A stretch of DNA of 64,000 nt, taken from Daucus carota subsp. sativus. Its lineage: Eukaryota > Streptophyta > Magnoliopsida > Apiales > Apiaceae. The notes beneath the pieces are model-generated. The model was not told where the DNA came from and did no database searches. It was given only the letters and a program-made list of their open reading frames with translations. Below are positions 37,910 through 48,923 of the stretch, piece by piece (within the stretch, counting starts at the first letter, position 1; every line of letters starts with the position of its first letter). The stretch is from the NCBI RefSeq assembly GCF_001625215.2, contig NC_030386.2, positions 40,022,796 to 40,086,795 of the forward strand, read 5' to 3'. The translations under genes and the position numbers were made by a program.

Positions 37910-38849
37910 ATGGAGCATTTCAATGGACTGATTTCAGTTATATTATTGTCATTCGTCGCGATGAAATGTGTTCATGGACAATGGTCTGATGCTCATGCAA
38001 CCTTCTACGGAGAAGCTGATGCTTCTGGTACAATGGGTAAGGCTCGGACTCAGACTGAGATCCCCTGCATTGATTTCTTTTCTTCGTGTATGTTTCGTGT
38101 CATGTAAGCTCATGTAGAGTTTGATGTGTAATGCAGGAGGAGCTTGCGGATATGGAAATCTTTATAGCCAGGGTTATGGTACGAACACAGCTGCCCTGAG
38201 TACTGCGCTGTTCAACACTGGCCTCACTTGTGGAGCTTGCTTTGAGATCAAATGTGTGAATGTCAAGTGGTGTCTCCCTGGATCCATCACTGTGACTGCA
38301 ACAAACTTTTGCCCTCCAAACAGCGCTCTCCCGAACAATGCTGGAGGATGGTGTAATCCTCCGTTGAAGCACTTTGATCTTGCACAGCCGATATTCTTGC
38401 ACATGGCTCAGTACAAAGCTGGAATAGTCCCTGTCCAATACAGAAGGTATGCTTGAAAACATTTAGCTGAAATCTCTGAATGCGCGTAAAATGCATATAA
38501 AACATCTTGAATTTCATAGCTAATGTGCTGTTACAATTTTCACAGGGTTGCTTGCAGAAAGAGCGGAGGGATCAGATTCACTATTAACGGACACTCGTAC
38601 TTCAACCTGATACTAGTGACCAATGTCGGTGGGGCTGGTGATGTGGTGTCTGTCGCCATCAAAGGCTCCAGAACTCGATGGCAACGATTGTCACGCAATT
38701 GGGGCCAGAACTGGCAGAGCAATGCTTTCCTCGATGGCCAGGCTCTCTCTTTCAAGGTCCGGACGAGCGATGGACGCGCCGTTGTTTCCAAGAACGTGGC
38801 TCCTTCTAACTGGGGCTTTGGCCAGACTTACACTGGCAAACAGTTCTGA
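37910..38849 (+). CDS. EXPA: Alpha-expansin
   Basis: Three exons, 37910-38036, 38137-38446 and 38546-38849 (741 bases, 246 residues). It starts with a signal peptide (about 1-23, hydrophobic [11 protein letters not shown]), then [20 protein letters not shown]. The double-psi barrel domain contains [18 protein letters not shown], the alpha-type insertion [18 protein letters not shown] and the HFD motif ([10 protein letters not shown]). The cellulose-binding-like C-terminal domain holds the tryptophans of NWGQNWQSN and ends WGFGQTYTG. These are all hallmarks of EXPA wall-loosening proteins acting in the apoplast. Intron positions are those usual for EXPA genes. The start ATG directly follows a leader acceptor; an upstream ATG at 37868 would lie within that leader intron. 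Confidence 0.96.
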
Positions 38850-39776
38850 GTCCTCTAAACTCATTCTGGAATACCTGCAGACCACCTGTAATGGAAGTTT
38901 TACTTCACTAGTTTATACGCTAATTGCATATGATTTATAGAAATACTTAATAGTTTGTCGACGTGAGAATCATATCGATCAAGGGCACTTTTTAGAACGG
39001 CCCTGATCGAATGATTTAATTTTTATTACCTACGGTGTGCTGATTGTTAGCAGCCCCATTTCGCACACTCCGATCAGAGGGGACCGTGTGTTACGTTTTG
39101 CACTTGCTTACTGTCATTGAGTAGCAAATTTGATGTTCCTGGTCATGTAGTTGAATTTATAAACTATGCAACTATATATCTCTGCTCTAGATCTATTAAC
39201 ACTTATGAAGCAAAAACCAGCTGGTTAATTCCGCTTCACTTCTTGTCAATTAGTTGGTGAACTGTTGTTAGTAGGGGTGATCGCGGTGCGGGCGGTGCGG
39301 TTTTTCGCTAAAACCGCGAACCAAACCGCGCATGCGGTTTGGTTGAAAACTCAAACCACAACCGCACCACGCTAGCATAAAAACCGCGTAAACCGCACCA
39401 CAAAAATGCGGTGTGGTGCGGTGCGGTTTGTATGCTTAAGAATAAATATTTTTAGTTGAAGTTAGAAATAAAATTTAAATATACAATAATTAAAAACTTT
39501 GCATGTAATGAATTTATATGATATTTATCATTTCAGAGCTACAACAACTACTAAAATAACACAAACAAAAATGTAAATATGATAATAAATATGAGTACTA
39601 ACTACCAAGAGATATATTATAATAATATAATCATTTCATACAAATTTGGTATAATAGTAATGCGAGATTGATAAAATAATAATTAACTATTATTTGAAGA
39701 GATTTAACAATTAAAAAACATATATAACATAATTATAAATAATATATATGTATAATATAATTTTATTTGACAATCA

Positions 39777-39778
<2 letters not shown>

Positions 39779-39816
<38 letters not shown>
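39779..39816. repeat. (TA)n microsatellite
   Basis: About 18 TA units at the left border of the nested element. A shorter TA run lies at its right border near 40900-40914, probably the remains of a split TA tract. Confidence 0.9.
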
Positions 39817-39819
<3 letters not shown>

Positions 39820-40900
39820 GCCTTCTCAGCGAGTAACCACTATATTTGGTAACTTGGGAACTCTTTAGATATATAACTGAATGAATGAATAAGAAGCTCA
39901 CGCGGTGTACAGAGACGTGACGGTTATTCCATGTTTACACCAGTTATGATCAATGTTGTTATTAATATTTTTTTTTTCTGTTTTTTCTATTTCCCAATAT
40001 TCTATGTTTCAGTACATATTTTTTCTAAAAATTATAGTGTTCTGTATTATTTAATATTATATTTCTTCTTGTTCTGTATTTTCAATTATTCTATAAACAT
40101 ACTTCTAATTATCCATTTTTTCTTATTTTTAATTCTTTTATGTGTCCTGTATTTTATAGTAGAAAATAAAATATTATTTTATATTTTAGTATGTATTTTT
40201 AAAGTTTTTATGTGTACCGTACTGTATTGTTTGTATATTTGTGTTCTTGTTCTGTATTTTATATGTTCTGTATTTGTAACTTGTATCATATTAAAATATA
40301 ATTTTAAGTTTTTCTATTTTAAATAACATATTATATTTGTTGTTTTAAAAAAAAGGTGTGTAGTAATGTTTTGTGTTCAGTATATATCATTGTTCCGTTC
40401 TTTAAATTATTGATTTTTTGTATATATTTCAATTGTGTTGTGTGCTTTTTTATATTAAATTCCGTGTCTAATGTTTAAAATTTAAAATTTTTCTCACATG
40501 TTCTGTATTTTATGTGTTATATATTTAAGTTTTTATTATGTGTTCTCTAATTTTTAACAGTTTTTATGTTTCATATTTTTTTATATGAAATTTATTCTAA
40601 GTTTTTCAGATACAGAACATCTTATTCTCTACTTTGTAAACATTATTTTTATATAAAATATTTAAAATATGGATCATAAGAAATATGATATCAAAATAAA
40701 AATATTAATAATATGTAATATAAAATAAATAATAGAAAAAAATTATATGTGACTATGTGTTTTAGAATTGACGTAAGGTGTGTAAGTTTTGCAGTTACAT
40801 GAGGGTAAGGTTTGCAGTTACATCAGGGTAGCGTGTATGGCTCAGATGCAGAGTTACTCAGTTACTCGGATAAGGGAGTTCCTCGTTGAACTATCCCCTA
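39815..40900. mobile_element. AT-rich TIR-like element nested in the hAT element
   Basis: The left end, taggggccttctcagcgag, and the reverse of the right end, taggggatagttcaacgagg, are related. The element sits inside a TA-repeat tract. The interior is very AT-rich with recurring ttctgtatttt phrases. The 131-codon frame at 39931-40326 consists only of Phe/Ile/Leu/Tyr-rich translation of AT sequence and is not a gene. Family not assigned. Confidence 0.6.
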
Positions 40901-41109
40901 TATATATATATATAATATTGCGGTGCGGTGCGGTTTGAACCGCACTACTAATATGTCAAACCGCAATCCGCACCGCACCGCGCGGTTTGTGAAAAATTCA
41001 AACCGCAACCGCACCACGAAAATTAAAAACCGCGTTTTGTGGTGCGGTTTGGTGCGGTGCGGGCGGTTTACGCGGTGTGGGCGGTTTTTTGATCACCCCT
41101 AGTTGTTAG

Positions 41110-42285
41110 AGATTCCGTCTGACATAAATTTACATGGGACAAGAACAGTATATATCAAACTCGATAGTAATTTTTACTAAGCTTCGTTTTCTCTGTTACG
41201 ATATTAGCTATGTTCTGTTTATCTCTATTCTCACTTTCTAATTCAAACTACACAGAAGAATACAACTGTTTTCATTGAAATCGCAACCATCTGTTTCACT
41301 CTCAAATCTTACGATTGAAAATACAGAGACAAATTCAGAGACGGTAAAATTAGCATATTTAAAAATAATAAGAAAACTGACTGAATTGTTTACTTGGAAC
41401 AAAACTAATTCGATTAACCAAAAAAAAACTACTACATCACAGATTTGAGTGACACCACAAACACTTTACTATGGGGTAAAATTTTTTTACAGCAATATGA
41501 TATAACCTGGTCAGTTTGTTATTGGCAATTTAAAGTAGATTACATTGATCAAATCAGGTTTTACAGATCAGAAAGAGATCCTTAGCTCTAAACAAAAGCG
41601 ATTGAAATAGCAATACAAAACAGGATCTCACATTCTCACTGATCAGCAAAAACCTTATTACACACTCAAATCACCAAATAAAAAACAATACAATATAGAA
41701 TCCATCGATCAACATTCATCAAAACCTCAATGCTCTGTGCACTCAAATCTCACATCTCTGTACACTCCTCCATCCCGACAGCATTCAACTTTACCCTGCA
41801 AGTCTGCAACTAAAACGTTAACTAGAACACTTTATCAGTGTAAAAGACATCGAGAATTTTCTAAAGTCTTACCTAGCTATGCTCAAAATTACAATTATCA
41901 TCCGATACAGTACAATGATCTTGTTCATACTCTACACCTATCTTAGCAAAAAAACCAAATTAAACTACCCACATATATGTATGTAATTCCTAAATCAACC
42001 AAAATTAATTGTGAATCCCTTGTACTGTTCAAGGTAACTACACAATGTACAAACAATTAAACAAACACAAATAGAATAACACAATGTGGCAATAACTATC
42101 TCAAATTGCACGATACTATATCAATTAACATATATAATATCAAAGCACAAACACAATTTGATAATCACGCAAATTCGGACAAAAACAAAATTAATTAATA
42201 TCTAACAAAATTAATGGATTAATCGCACAATAAGAAGCCTTTTACTATAATTGACATTTGGCGTACAGGGATTAATTCGGTAACC
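41110..42285. other. Intergenic or intronic stretch, possible exon remnants on the minus strand
   Basis: No complete gene. On the minus strand near 41720-41800 there is an exon-like phrase ending in a stop (VECCRDGGVYRDVRFECTEH), preceded by several possible acceptors. It could be a 3' exon of the transcript starting near 42540, but I cannot build a continuous frame. Confidence 0.3.
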
Positions 42286-42600
42286 TCATAAACAACAGAA
42301 AAAATAAAATATAATTAAGATAATTAAAATTTGGGATAGTCCGCTCAAGCCATCATCGCCGACGATTAAAATCAATCGGAACATTCTCCGGTGGCGGACA
42401 GTCTTCATCGCGCCGATGAAAAGATTGAAAACGACGATACGAGGATGTAAGAATCGCCGGCAGTCACGACTGGGCAATTAATCAACCGATCGCCGCCGTT
42501 CAATCTAGGCATCGCGCTCGGATAAGATCAAGTAGTGTTGGGTTTGTGACTAGGGTTTGGTGGGCTTTTATAGGACTATTTGTACCGACTTATTGTGATG
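42286..42600 (-). promoter_or_regulatory. Promoter and GC-rich leader of an unresolved minus-strand gene
   Basis: Read on the minus strand, this holds site II-like TGGGCC/AGCCCA strings near 42600-42620, a TATA box cctataaaag at about 42565-42575, and a telo-box aaaccctag at about 42550. A GC-rich segment unlike its surroundings follows, with ATG at about 42512 (34 codons: MPRLNGGDRLINCPVV...) and another at about 42417 (40 codons: MKTVRHRRMFRLILIVG...). Telo-box plus site II is typical of plant housekeeping promoters. The frame 42286-42477 opens from a TTG, so its length alone is not evidence. The product is unknown. Confidence 0.4.
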
Positions 42601-42747
42601 GCCCAACCCGAGAATGGGCTTATATTTGGGTTGGATCAATATATCGGGGTTTGACCACGGTATTTGGGTCTGACCAAGATATTTGGGCCGAAATATACTT
42701 ATAGTTATACCAGATATATTTATATGATTATAAATATTACAAATATA

Positions 42748-43164
42748 GAACAAAGTTCCATGTAGTCCACATATTTACTGTAGTACTGTAGACCACGTAT
42801 GTTCTGCAACTATAAAATGACATAAAAACATTATAAAATGTGTTATTTTGCAAATCATGTTTTATAAACATCATTATTTTGTTAAAAATTTTGGCAATCC
42901 TAAACATTCTACAAGTTGAATAGTGAAAAACACATTATTCTGCAAAACATGTTAAGTTTGCAGAACATATTTACATATTACAGAACATATGTGTTCTACT
43001 TGTCGAACATAAATGATTTTAAATATTTTTCATGAAATAGTGATATTTATAGAATGTATTTCACAAAATAACAAGTTTCATACATTTTGCAATGTTTTTA
43101 TGTCATTCAACATACGTGGTCTACGGTACTACAGTAAATATGTGGACTACATGGAACTTAACTC
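42748..43164. mobile_element. Fold-back Mutator-like MITE with ~85-bp inverted ends
   Basis: Left arm from agttccatgtagtccacat and right arm its close reverse complement over about 85 bases. The element is flanked by the 10-bp repeat tacaaatata at 42738-42747 and 43165-43174, consistent with a 9-10 bp target duplication. 417 bp, no coding capacity. Confidence 0.82.
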
Positions 43165-43454
43165 TACAAATATATATATTTAATAAATTCAAATGCTACT
43201 AAATTTCCTCAATTTCTTTGCCAAATGATGAGACGAGTGGAAAATTGTGATTGGGTGATTAATGTATACACAAGGGGGTTTCTTTATTATTAGCGTGAAT
43301 GCAGCGAATTAGATTTCGACACATCATTTGGGGAAAAAATTGGGATAATATTTTAGAGTACCCAACATTTTCCTATATAAAAAATATATTTTCTAAAAGA
43401 AAACTAGTAACAATATCTAAAAGATTTTGTATAATATCCAACTTTAAGTGAAAC

Positions 43455-43995
43455 ATTTTCACTGTGGGTGTTTGGCAACCCCGGCTTATGGCTTATTTAT
43501 TAAAAAAAGTGGGCATCGGTTTTTTCGGAGCGTTTGGGTAGTTGAAAGAAGTGCTTAAAATGGTGTTTGAGAAGCCAAGAAAAAAAAGCTAGAAAACCTA
43601 GCTTTTTTTTGATTTGGAGCTTCTTTGCAACTTATAAGTCATGGGTATCCAAACACTTTTAATAACTTATAAGTTTAAGCCAATTTTTTATTTATAATTC
43701 ACTTTTTTACTTAAGTAATAAGTCACTTTTTTTAAATTCAGTCAAACGGTCCCATTATAAGAACCGATTGGATAAACTTAAAAAAGTGCTTTTTATTTAG
43801 AGTAAAGAAGCGGACCAAAAGTGAGAAGTAAATTAATATTTATAAATGATTAAATTGTTTGGAAAAAAAATAAAAAAGAAATAGTATCTCAACTTTTCAT
43901 AAATGCTTCTCACGTTTTACACAAACAAGTCAAAAAGAATAGAAATCGGCTTCTTGGCAAAAAGTCAGAAGCAAGGTTGCCAAGCAGGCACACAG
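43455..43995. mobile_element. hAT-like MITE or a pair of them
   Basis: The left end actgtgggtgtttggcaacc and the reverse of the right end (actgtgtgcctgcttggcaacc minus its first bases) share tTGGCAACC. The interior repeats the theme aacttataagt/gcttctcac. A second junction near 43745 (gtcaaacggtccc) suggests two related elements side by side. No clear target duplication. Confidence 0.5.
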
Positions 43996-44174
43996 TAACA
44001 CCTTTCTTAAATATCAATGCAAAGTAAATCTTTTGAGTTTAGATTTATAGAATAAAAATCTTCAATCTTCAAGATTTACTATATATGAAAATTTACTCCC
44101 TTTAAAAATTGAAAAACGAAATCGAAAAGATTTTATGTAATCTTCAACATTAACAACATAATTAACTATCTTTC

Positions 44175-44184
44175 TATTATAAAT
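44175..44184 (+). promoter_or_regulatory. TATA box of the defensin-like gene
   Basis: The string tattataaat lies about 90 bases before the ATG of the defensin-like peptide gene, a normal distance for a short-leader plant gene. Confidence 0.5.
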
Positions 44185-44272
44185 ATCATGTCACTCATTT
44201 GCAATTGCTCATATAATATCAATTTGGGATAATTTTGCTTTGTGCTTTACAAGAGCAAGCTTATTATAAACA

Positions 44273-44726
44273 ATGGCAAGGAAGAACATCTCCTTATTTT
44301 CGGATGTTCTATTCATAACCTTCTTTATCATTGTTTTATCCATAAATAAAGGTATTATCACTTTCTTACTCTCACTTTTTTTACAACATATCTACAGATA
44401 TAATCAATTTATGTAGAACAGTGTATTATATAAAGTAAAGATTTCTTTCATTTGAGTACTTTTATATATATAGTTAGCATATTAAAAAGTTTTAACGAAA
44501 TCACTAAAATTATTTATATTGACGTGACACAGGACTCGTAAGTGCTCAACAACCCCCGCTTTTAGACATGGGACCATGTTACGGAGGTCCTGATGGATGT
44601 AATAAATATTGCTTGAATATGGGGTATAATGGTGGAATTTGTAAAATTATTCCTTTAAGAAATCCTGGATCTCACGGAGATTATGACTGTTTTTGTGAGA
44701 CGACATCAGCCACAAGAAAATTATGA
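44273..44726 (+). CDS. Defensin-like secreted cysteine-rich peptide
   Basis: Two exons, 44273-44351 and 44533-44726 (273 bases, 90 residues), each too short to stand out as an ORF. Exon 1 encodes almost exactly a signal peptide: MARKNISLFSDVLFITFF followed by IIVLSINK. Exon 2 encodes the mature part with six cysteines in the order PC-GC-YC-IC-DC-FC: C-x5-C-x3-C-x8-C-x15-C-x-C. The split of signal and cysteine-rich parts by one intron after the signal, and the terminal CxC, are typical of plant defensin-like (LCR/DEFL) genes. Canonical defensins have eight cysteines, so this is a six-cysteine variant. Extracellular signalling or defence is inferred; the target is unknown. No lesion is seen. 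Confidence 0.75.
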
Positions 44727-45448
44727 ACAAACAAGTGTATCTCCTCTTTTGTCTACATGGGATAATGGATCAATACAAAGATATACAAAAAAGTTTATTT
44801 AATTGGTTTCAATAATTTATCCAATATATCATTTTGAGTTTTCAACATGTTATAACCATTTATAATTTCATTCTGATACTTTGTAATTTTTTATTGGGAG
44901 CAAGTATAATTACAAATTATTAGTTACAAAAAATTATTTAAAATAATTATTCAATTGAGCTAATGTAATTTGAACATAAAATAGTTAAATTTTCTCTCAA
45001 CAACTATAAACCCCGACTTATTTAGGTGAAAGACATGCATGTACTTAAAAAACTCGTTTGAGAGGTCATGAATTTTTTTAATAAATATAAATAAATATTT
45101 TAATAATAGGTATAAATATCTTAAAAGATTAGGGAAAAAAAACTATTTACAGCAATATAAATTTTGAAAATCTTAAAAGAGAGTTCTTTTAGTTAAAATC
45201 ATATCTCATATTCTTTGTTCAATCTTATCAAAAATACATTTTGCGCCCGATAAAATTAATCAACAAATCAAAACATAGATTCCAAAATTTTAAGGAGTAG
45301 GTTTGAACTTGTACGTGCCTCAGTTTTTTTATAAACCAGAACTTGTTTTTCAATAAACCAGAGCTCACTTCTCTAGCTTCACATACAAGTCTAACCTCAA
45401 ATATGCATGAATCTAGCAAAAGTTATTAGAGAATAGGTGTGGATGTGG
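44727..45448. other. Intergenic stretch between the peptide gene and pyruvate kinase 1
   Basis: AT-rich, presumably holding the 3' UTRs of the two convergent genes. Nothing else seen. Confidence 0.5.
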
Positions 45449-47604
45449 TTACTTCACGAACAAGATCTGGAGCATACCGAATGCTCCATCATAATGCAGC
45501 ACCACAATTGCATCTCCCAGCTTGCAAAGGTTTCTAGACTTTGCATATTCGATGGAATACTTCAAAACATTTTCTGTAGAACTTGTAGGAGGAGTTATAG
45601 TCCACCCTGGGGTCAATAGAGGCACAATCCCGCGGTATATAAGACCATGCCTTGCCGGAGCCTGGTGAGTGCTTGACCAATCCATAGATTCACTTGTTGC
45701 ATCTGGTAAAATCACAGACAATATTGGCATTTTTGGTCTGTATTTAGCAACCAGCTTTGCGGTTGTACCACCTTTAGTTAAGACCACGACTAGAACTGCC
45801 TGGGAGGAGGTCGCGGTGTGCACAGCAGAACTAGCCAAGCTCTCTAATGGAGTCATGGGCTTAGGGGCATTTTCCATGATCCTTTTGAATATGTCATTAT
45901 AATCAAGAGATTTTTCAGCCTCTAAGCAAATATTGGCCATTGTTTGAACAGCAAGTTCTGGGTAATCACCTGCAGCTGTTTCACCACTAAGCATCACACA
46001 GTCAGTTCCATCAATAACTGCATTAGCAACATCGGTTGCCTCAGCTCGAGTTGGTCGTGGGGATTTGGTCATTGACTCCAACATCTGTGTTGCAGTCACC
46101 ACAGGCTTCCCCGCCACATTGCACTTGGAGATCATCATCTTCTGTGCTAGGAATATCTTTTCAATTGGTATCTCCATACCCAAGTCACCACGAGCCACCA
46201 TAAATGCATCTGTGTTAGCAAGAATGTCATCAAAGTTGGCCACCCCTTCCTGATTCTCAACCTATAAAATTAACCAAAACAGATACCAGTTAGTACGCAG
46301 GAATACACAGAATCATAGTTATGAACTTTTGATCATACAGTACCTTTGACATCAGAACTATAGTCTTGGCATGATCACCGAGCAGCTTCCTAACCTCTTT
46401 AAGGTCCGAACCTTTGCGTACAAATGACAAAGCAATAATGTCAATCTTGTTAGGAACTCCCCAGTTTAAGATATCATCCTTGTCCTTCTCAGTTAATGTT
46501 GGCAGATCAACAATAACGCCAGGAAGATTGACATTCTTCTTTTCACCTAAAGCTGCAGAATTTTCACATCGACATCTGACCAAGCCTCTTTCCTTGTCAC
46601 AAGATAAAACTCTGAGTGATATACTTCCATCCGCACACAAAATAACACTGTCTGGCTTTACATCCTCAGTAAGCTTCTTGTAGCTCATCGAGATTACATC
46701 ATCATCACCTTGAATGGTGTAATCAGTCGAGATAGTAATCTCTTGACCCTGTTTGAGATTAATCTTCTTTCCATCTTTCAAGAACCCTGTTCGAATTTCT
46801 GGACCCTGCAAAGGTAAAACATCAACATTAGACATCTCTTAAACTACAATATACGTGGTCATATCTTTAACATGTAGTTTGATATCATTAAGCAAACATT
46901 ATATATCCACTTTCACAAACTACTTGTTCTTATCTACAAATTATATTTAATCAAAAGAGATATATATACAGATTTAACTTGAAAACAAACAAATGTCGGA
47001 ATTGTGGAATTATAATCCCTATTAAGTTCTTTCCAAGAAGATACTAGTCCAGATTCTAATTTCCCTTGTTCTTCGAAATATAAGTCCTCCAACAAATCGA
47101 AATTAGAATTTACAAGTTATAGGAAGTCAATGAAACTGCTCAATTAATAGCAAAAATTACATACAAAACCAATACTTCTGCCGGTTCCAGAGTACTGGCA
47201 AATTGAAAATACTTTATAAAGCTATATTACACAACCTAAATATTAATAACCTTATCATATGTTCCATAAACTGTGCCTTCAATTTCTTAAAATCTAAGAT
47301 CATTACAGTTTAATGTTTAAAGAAATGGAATTAAGGGCTCCAAGTGTTCAAAGTCTGAAACTTGTTTAAAAAACAGCAGAGTTTATATAGCTAGGTCATG
47401 AAACAGAACAATGCGAAAGGTAAAGAAAAAATACGAACAAAATATTAATTCGATTATTACATGCACTCCTAACATCTTAATTCGGAGAGTTGTCAATTAG
47501 ACATGGTAAGAGACAAGGGTTTAATAGGAATTTTAATTTAAAACAAAGATAGAGAGAGGGGGGAGGGAGAGAGAGGGGGAGGGAGGGAGGGAGGGAGAGA
47601 GAGG

Positions 47605-47691
<87 letters not shown>

Positions 47692-47980
47692 TAGTATCCA
47701 ACATGACAGCACAAGGAATGGAGGTATTAAGAACAGCAGTTCTCAAATTATCAAGAGTCTCCTGATGATACTCATGGCTCCCATGCGAAAAGTTAAACCG
47801 AGCCACATTCATCCCAGCAAGAAGCAACCTCTCAATCATCTCCACCGATCTCGAAGAAGGCCCTAACGTACACACAATCTTCGTCCTGGGCCTCTTCTCC
47901 ATCCCCTTGAGCTTCATCTCTTCACCATTATTATCATTATTACTTTTCGAAGAAAAACTCAAGAAATCACCCCACGCCAT
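45449..47980 (-). CDS. Cytosolic pyruvate kinase, copy 1
   Basis: Three exons, 47980-47690, 46805-46344 and 46261-45449 (1566 bases, 521 residues). Pyruvate kinase converts phosphoenolpyruvate and ADP to pyruvate and ATP, the last step of glycolysis. Landmarks: TKIVCTLGPSSRSVEMIERLL and NVARFNFSHGSHEYH at the N-terminus, DTKGPEIRTG across the first junction, ALSFVRKGSDL, the active-site block AFMVARGDLGMEIPIEKIF, VMLSGETAAGDYP, and a C-terminal domain with LTKGGTTAKLVAKYRPK, ending GMLQILFVK. It has no transit peptide, so cytosolic. Length is slightly above the usual ~510. A TATA-like ttataaata lies upstream near 48055. Intron 1 opens directly with a long CT tract. The tandem partner is at 50283. 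Confidence 0.95.
47545..47688. repeat. (GA)n microsatellite at the pyruvate kinase 1 intron-1 donor
   Basis: About 140 bases of GA and GGGA repeats on the plus strand, pure GA toward the right end. It abuts the minus-strand splice donor, so the intron begins GT(CT)n. Confidence 0.95.
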
Positions 47981-47989
47981 TGTTTTGTA

Positions 47990-48914
47990 AACAGAGGAAA
48001 GAAGTTTAACAAGGGTTTTTGTTGGTAAGGGTTTATGGCTGATTTAGCATGCGAATATTTATAAGTGTTTGCTTTTGTCTTTTCATATTGCGATTTGAAA
48101 TAGATTTTTTTTCTTCTGACTTTTCTCTGTTTCCAGCTGTCGTTTCACATGTATATTCAGTGAAATTTTGAGGAAAAAAAAAAATCATTTTCAAAATTAG
48201 GTGTACTCAATTCAACTATTAAAAAATTATCAGACTTTTAGAATATTTAATTAGAATTCGATAATATTTAATTGATATTTTAGATTATATGTAAAAATTC
48301 GATGATATTCAATTAAAATTATATAATTTTAATAAAATTTAATTGTAGTCAAATGATGGTAGATTTTCCCGAACATATAAAATGACGGATTTTACGAAAT
48401 TATTTTTTATATATATATTTTTTTAAACCTCAGCACAATCCAAGTATTTTGAAATGTCGTGTTTAAATTTTAAAAAGATTGTACGTCAACTCTGCCAAAT
48501 TTCATTAATAATTTATATAAATCAAAATCATATACTAACTATTAAAACTTATAGATATTGATTTATTAAAATTCCAGTTGGATACACATTTTTAATATTT
48601 TATAAACTTTTTTCAAATATCGTGGTTGTACATTCTGAGTCCAAAATTATTTCCAAATTACGGTTTTATTTAAGAATCAAGAGAACCACCGTTATCAAGA
48701 AACTTGAGTTTCTTAAGAATGAGATCTGTTTTCTATCAACAAGCAATTGAGTCGAGAACAAAGAGACAAAACTAAATTAAAAAAAAAAAAAAAAAACTGA
48801 AACACTAAGGTGCAATGGCGTGAAGAGCAATGACTAAATTAGCATATGCTGCCAAGTGCTACATTTCATGAACAGATCTAACAGAGAAACACAATGAATT
48901 TAACCTGATACTAG
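47990..48914. other. Intergenic stretch upstream of pyruvate kinase 1
   Basis: Leader and promoter of pyruvate kinase 1 (TATA-like string near 48055), then AT-rich sequence with a poly-A run near 48780. No gene seen. Confidence 0.5.
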
Positions 48915-48923
48915 AAAATTTTA

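Larger units (their letters stand above)
39272..41101. mobile_element. Non-autonomous hAT element carrying a nested insertion
   Basis: The ends are taggggtgatc and gatcaccccta, flanked by the perfect 8-bp duplication gttgttag at 39264-39271 and 41102-41109, as for hAT transposition. Both ends are strikingly GC-rich arrays of gcggtgcggttt-type motifs in both orientations, which can fold on each other. No transposase frame. A separate AT-rich element occupies about 39815-40900. Confidence 0.88.

Noticed and set aside
39931-40326. 131-codon frame in the AT-rich nested element
   Set aside because: Composition is dominated by Phe, Ile, Leu, Tyr and Cys, as expected from random AT-rich sequence. 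No domain, and it sits within a transposon interior.
42286-42477. 63-codon frame as a protein gene beginning MPSRDCRRF
   Set aside because: It opens from TTG, not ATG. Only shorter ATG frames exist here, so it is listed as a leader region with unresolved product.
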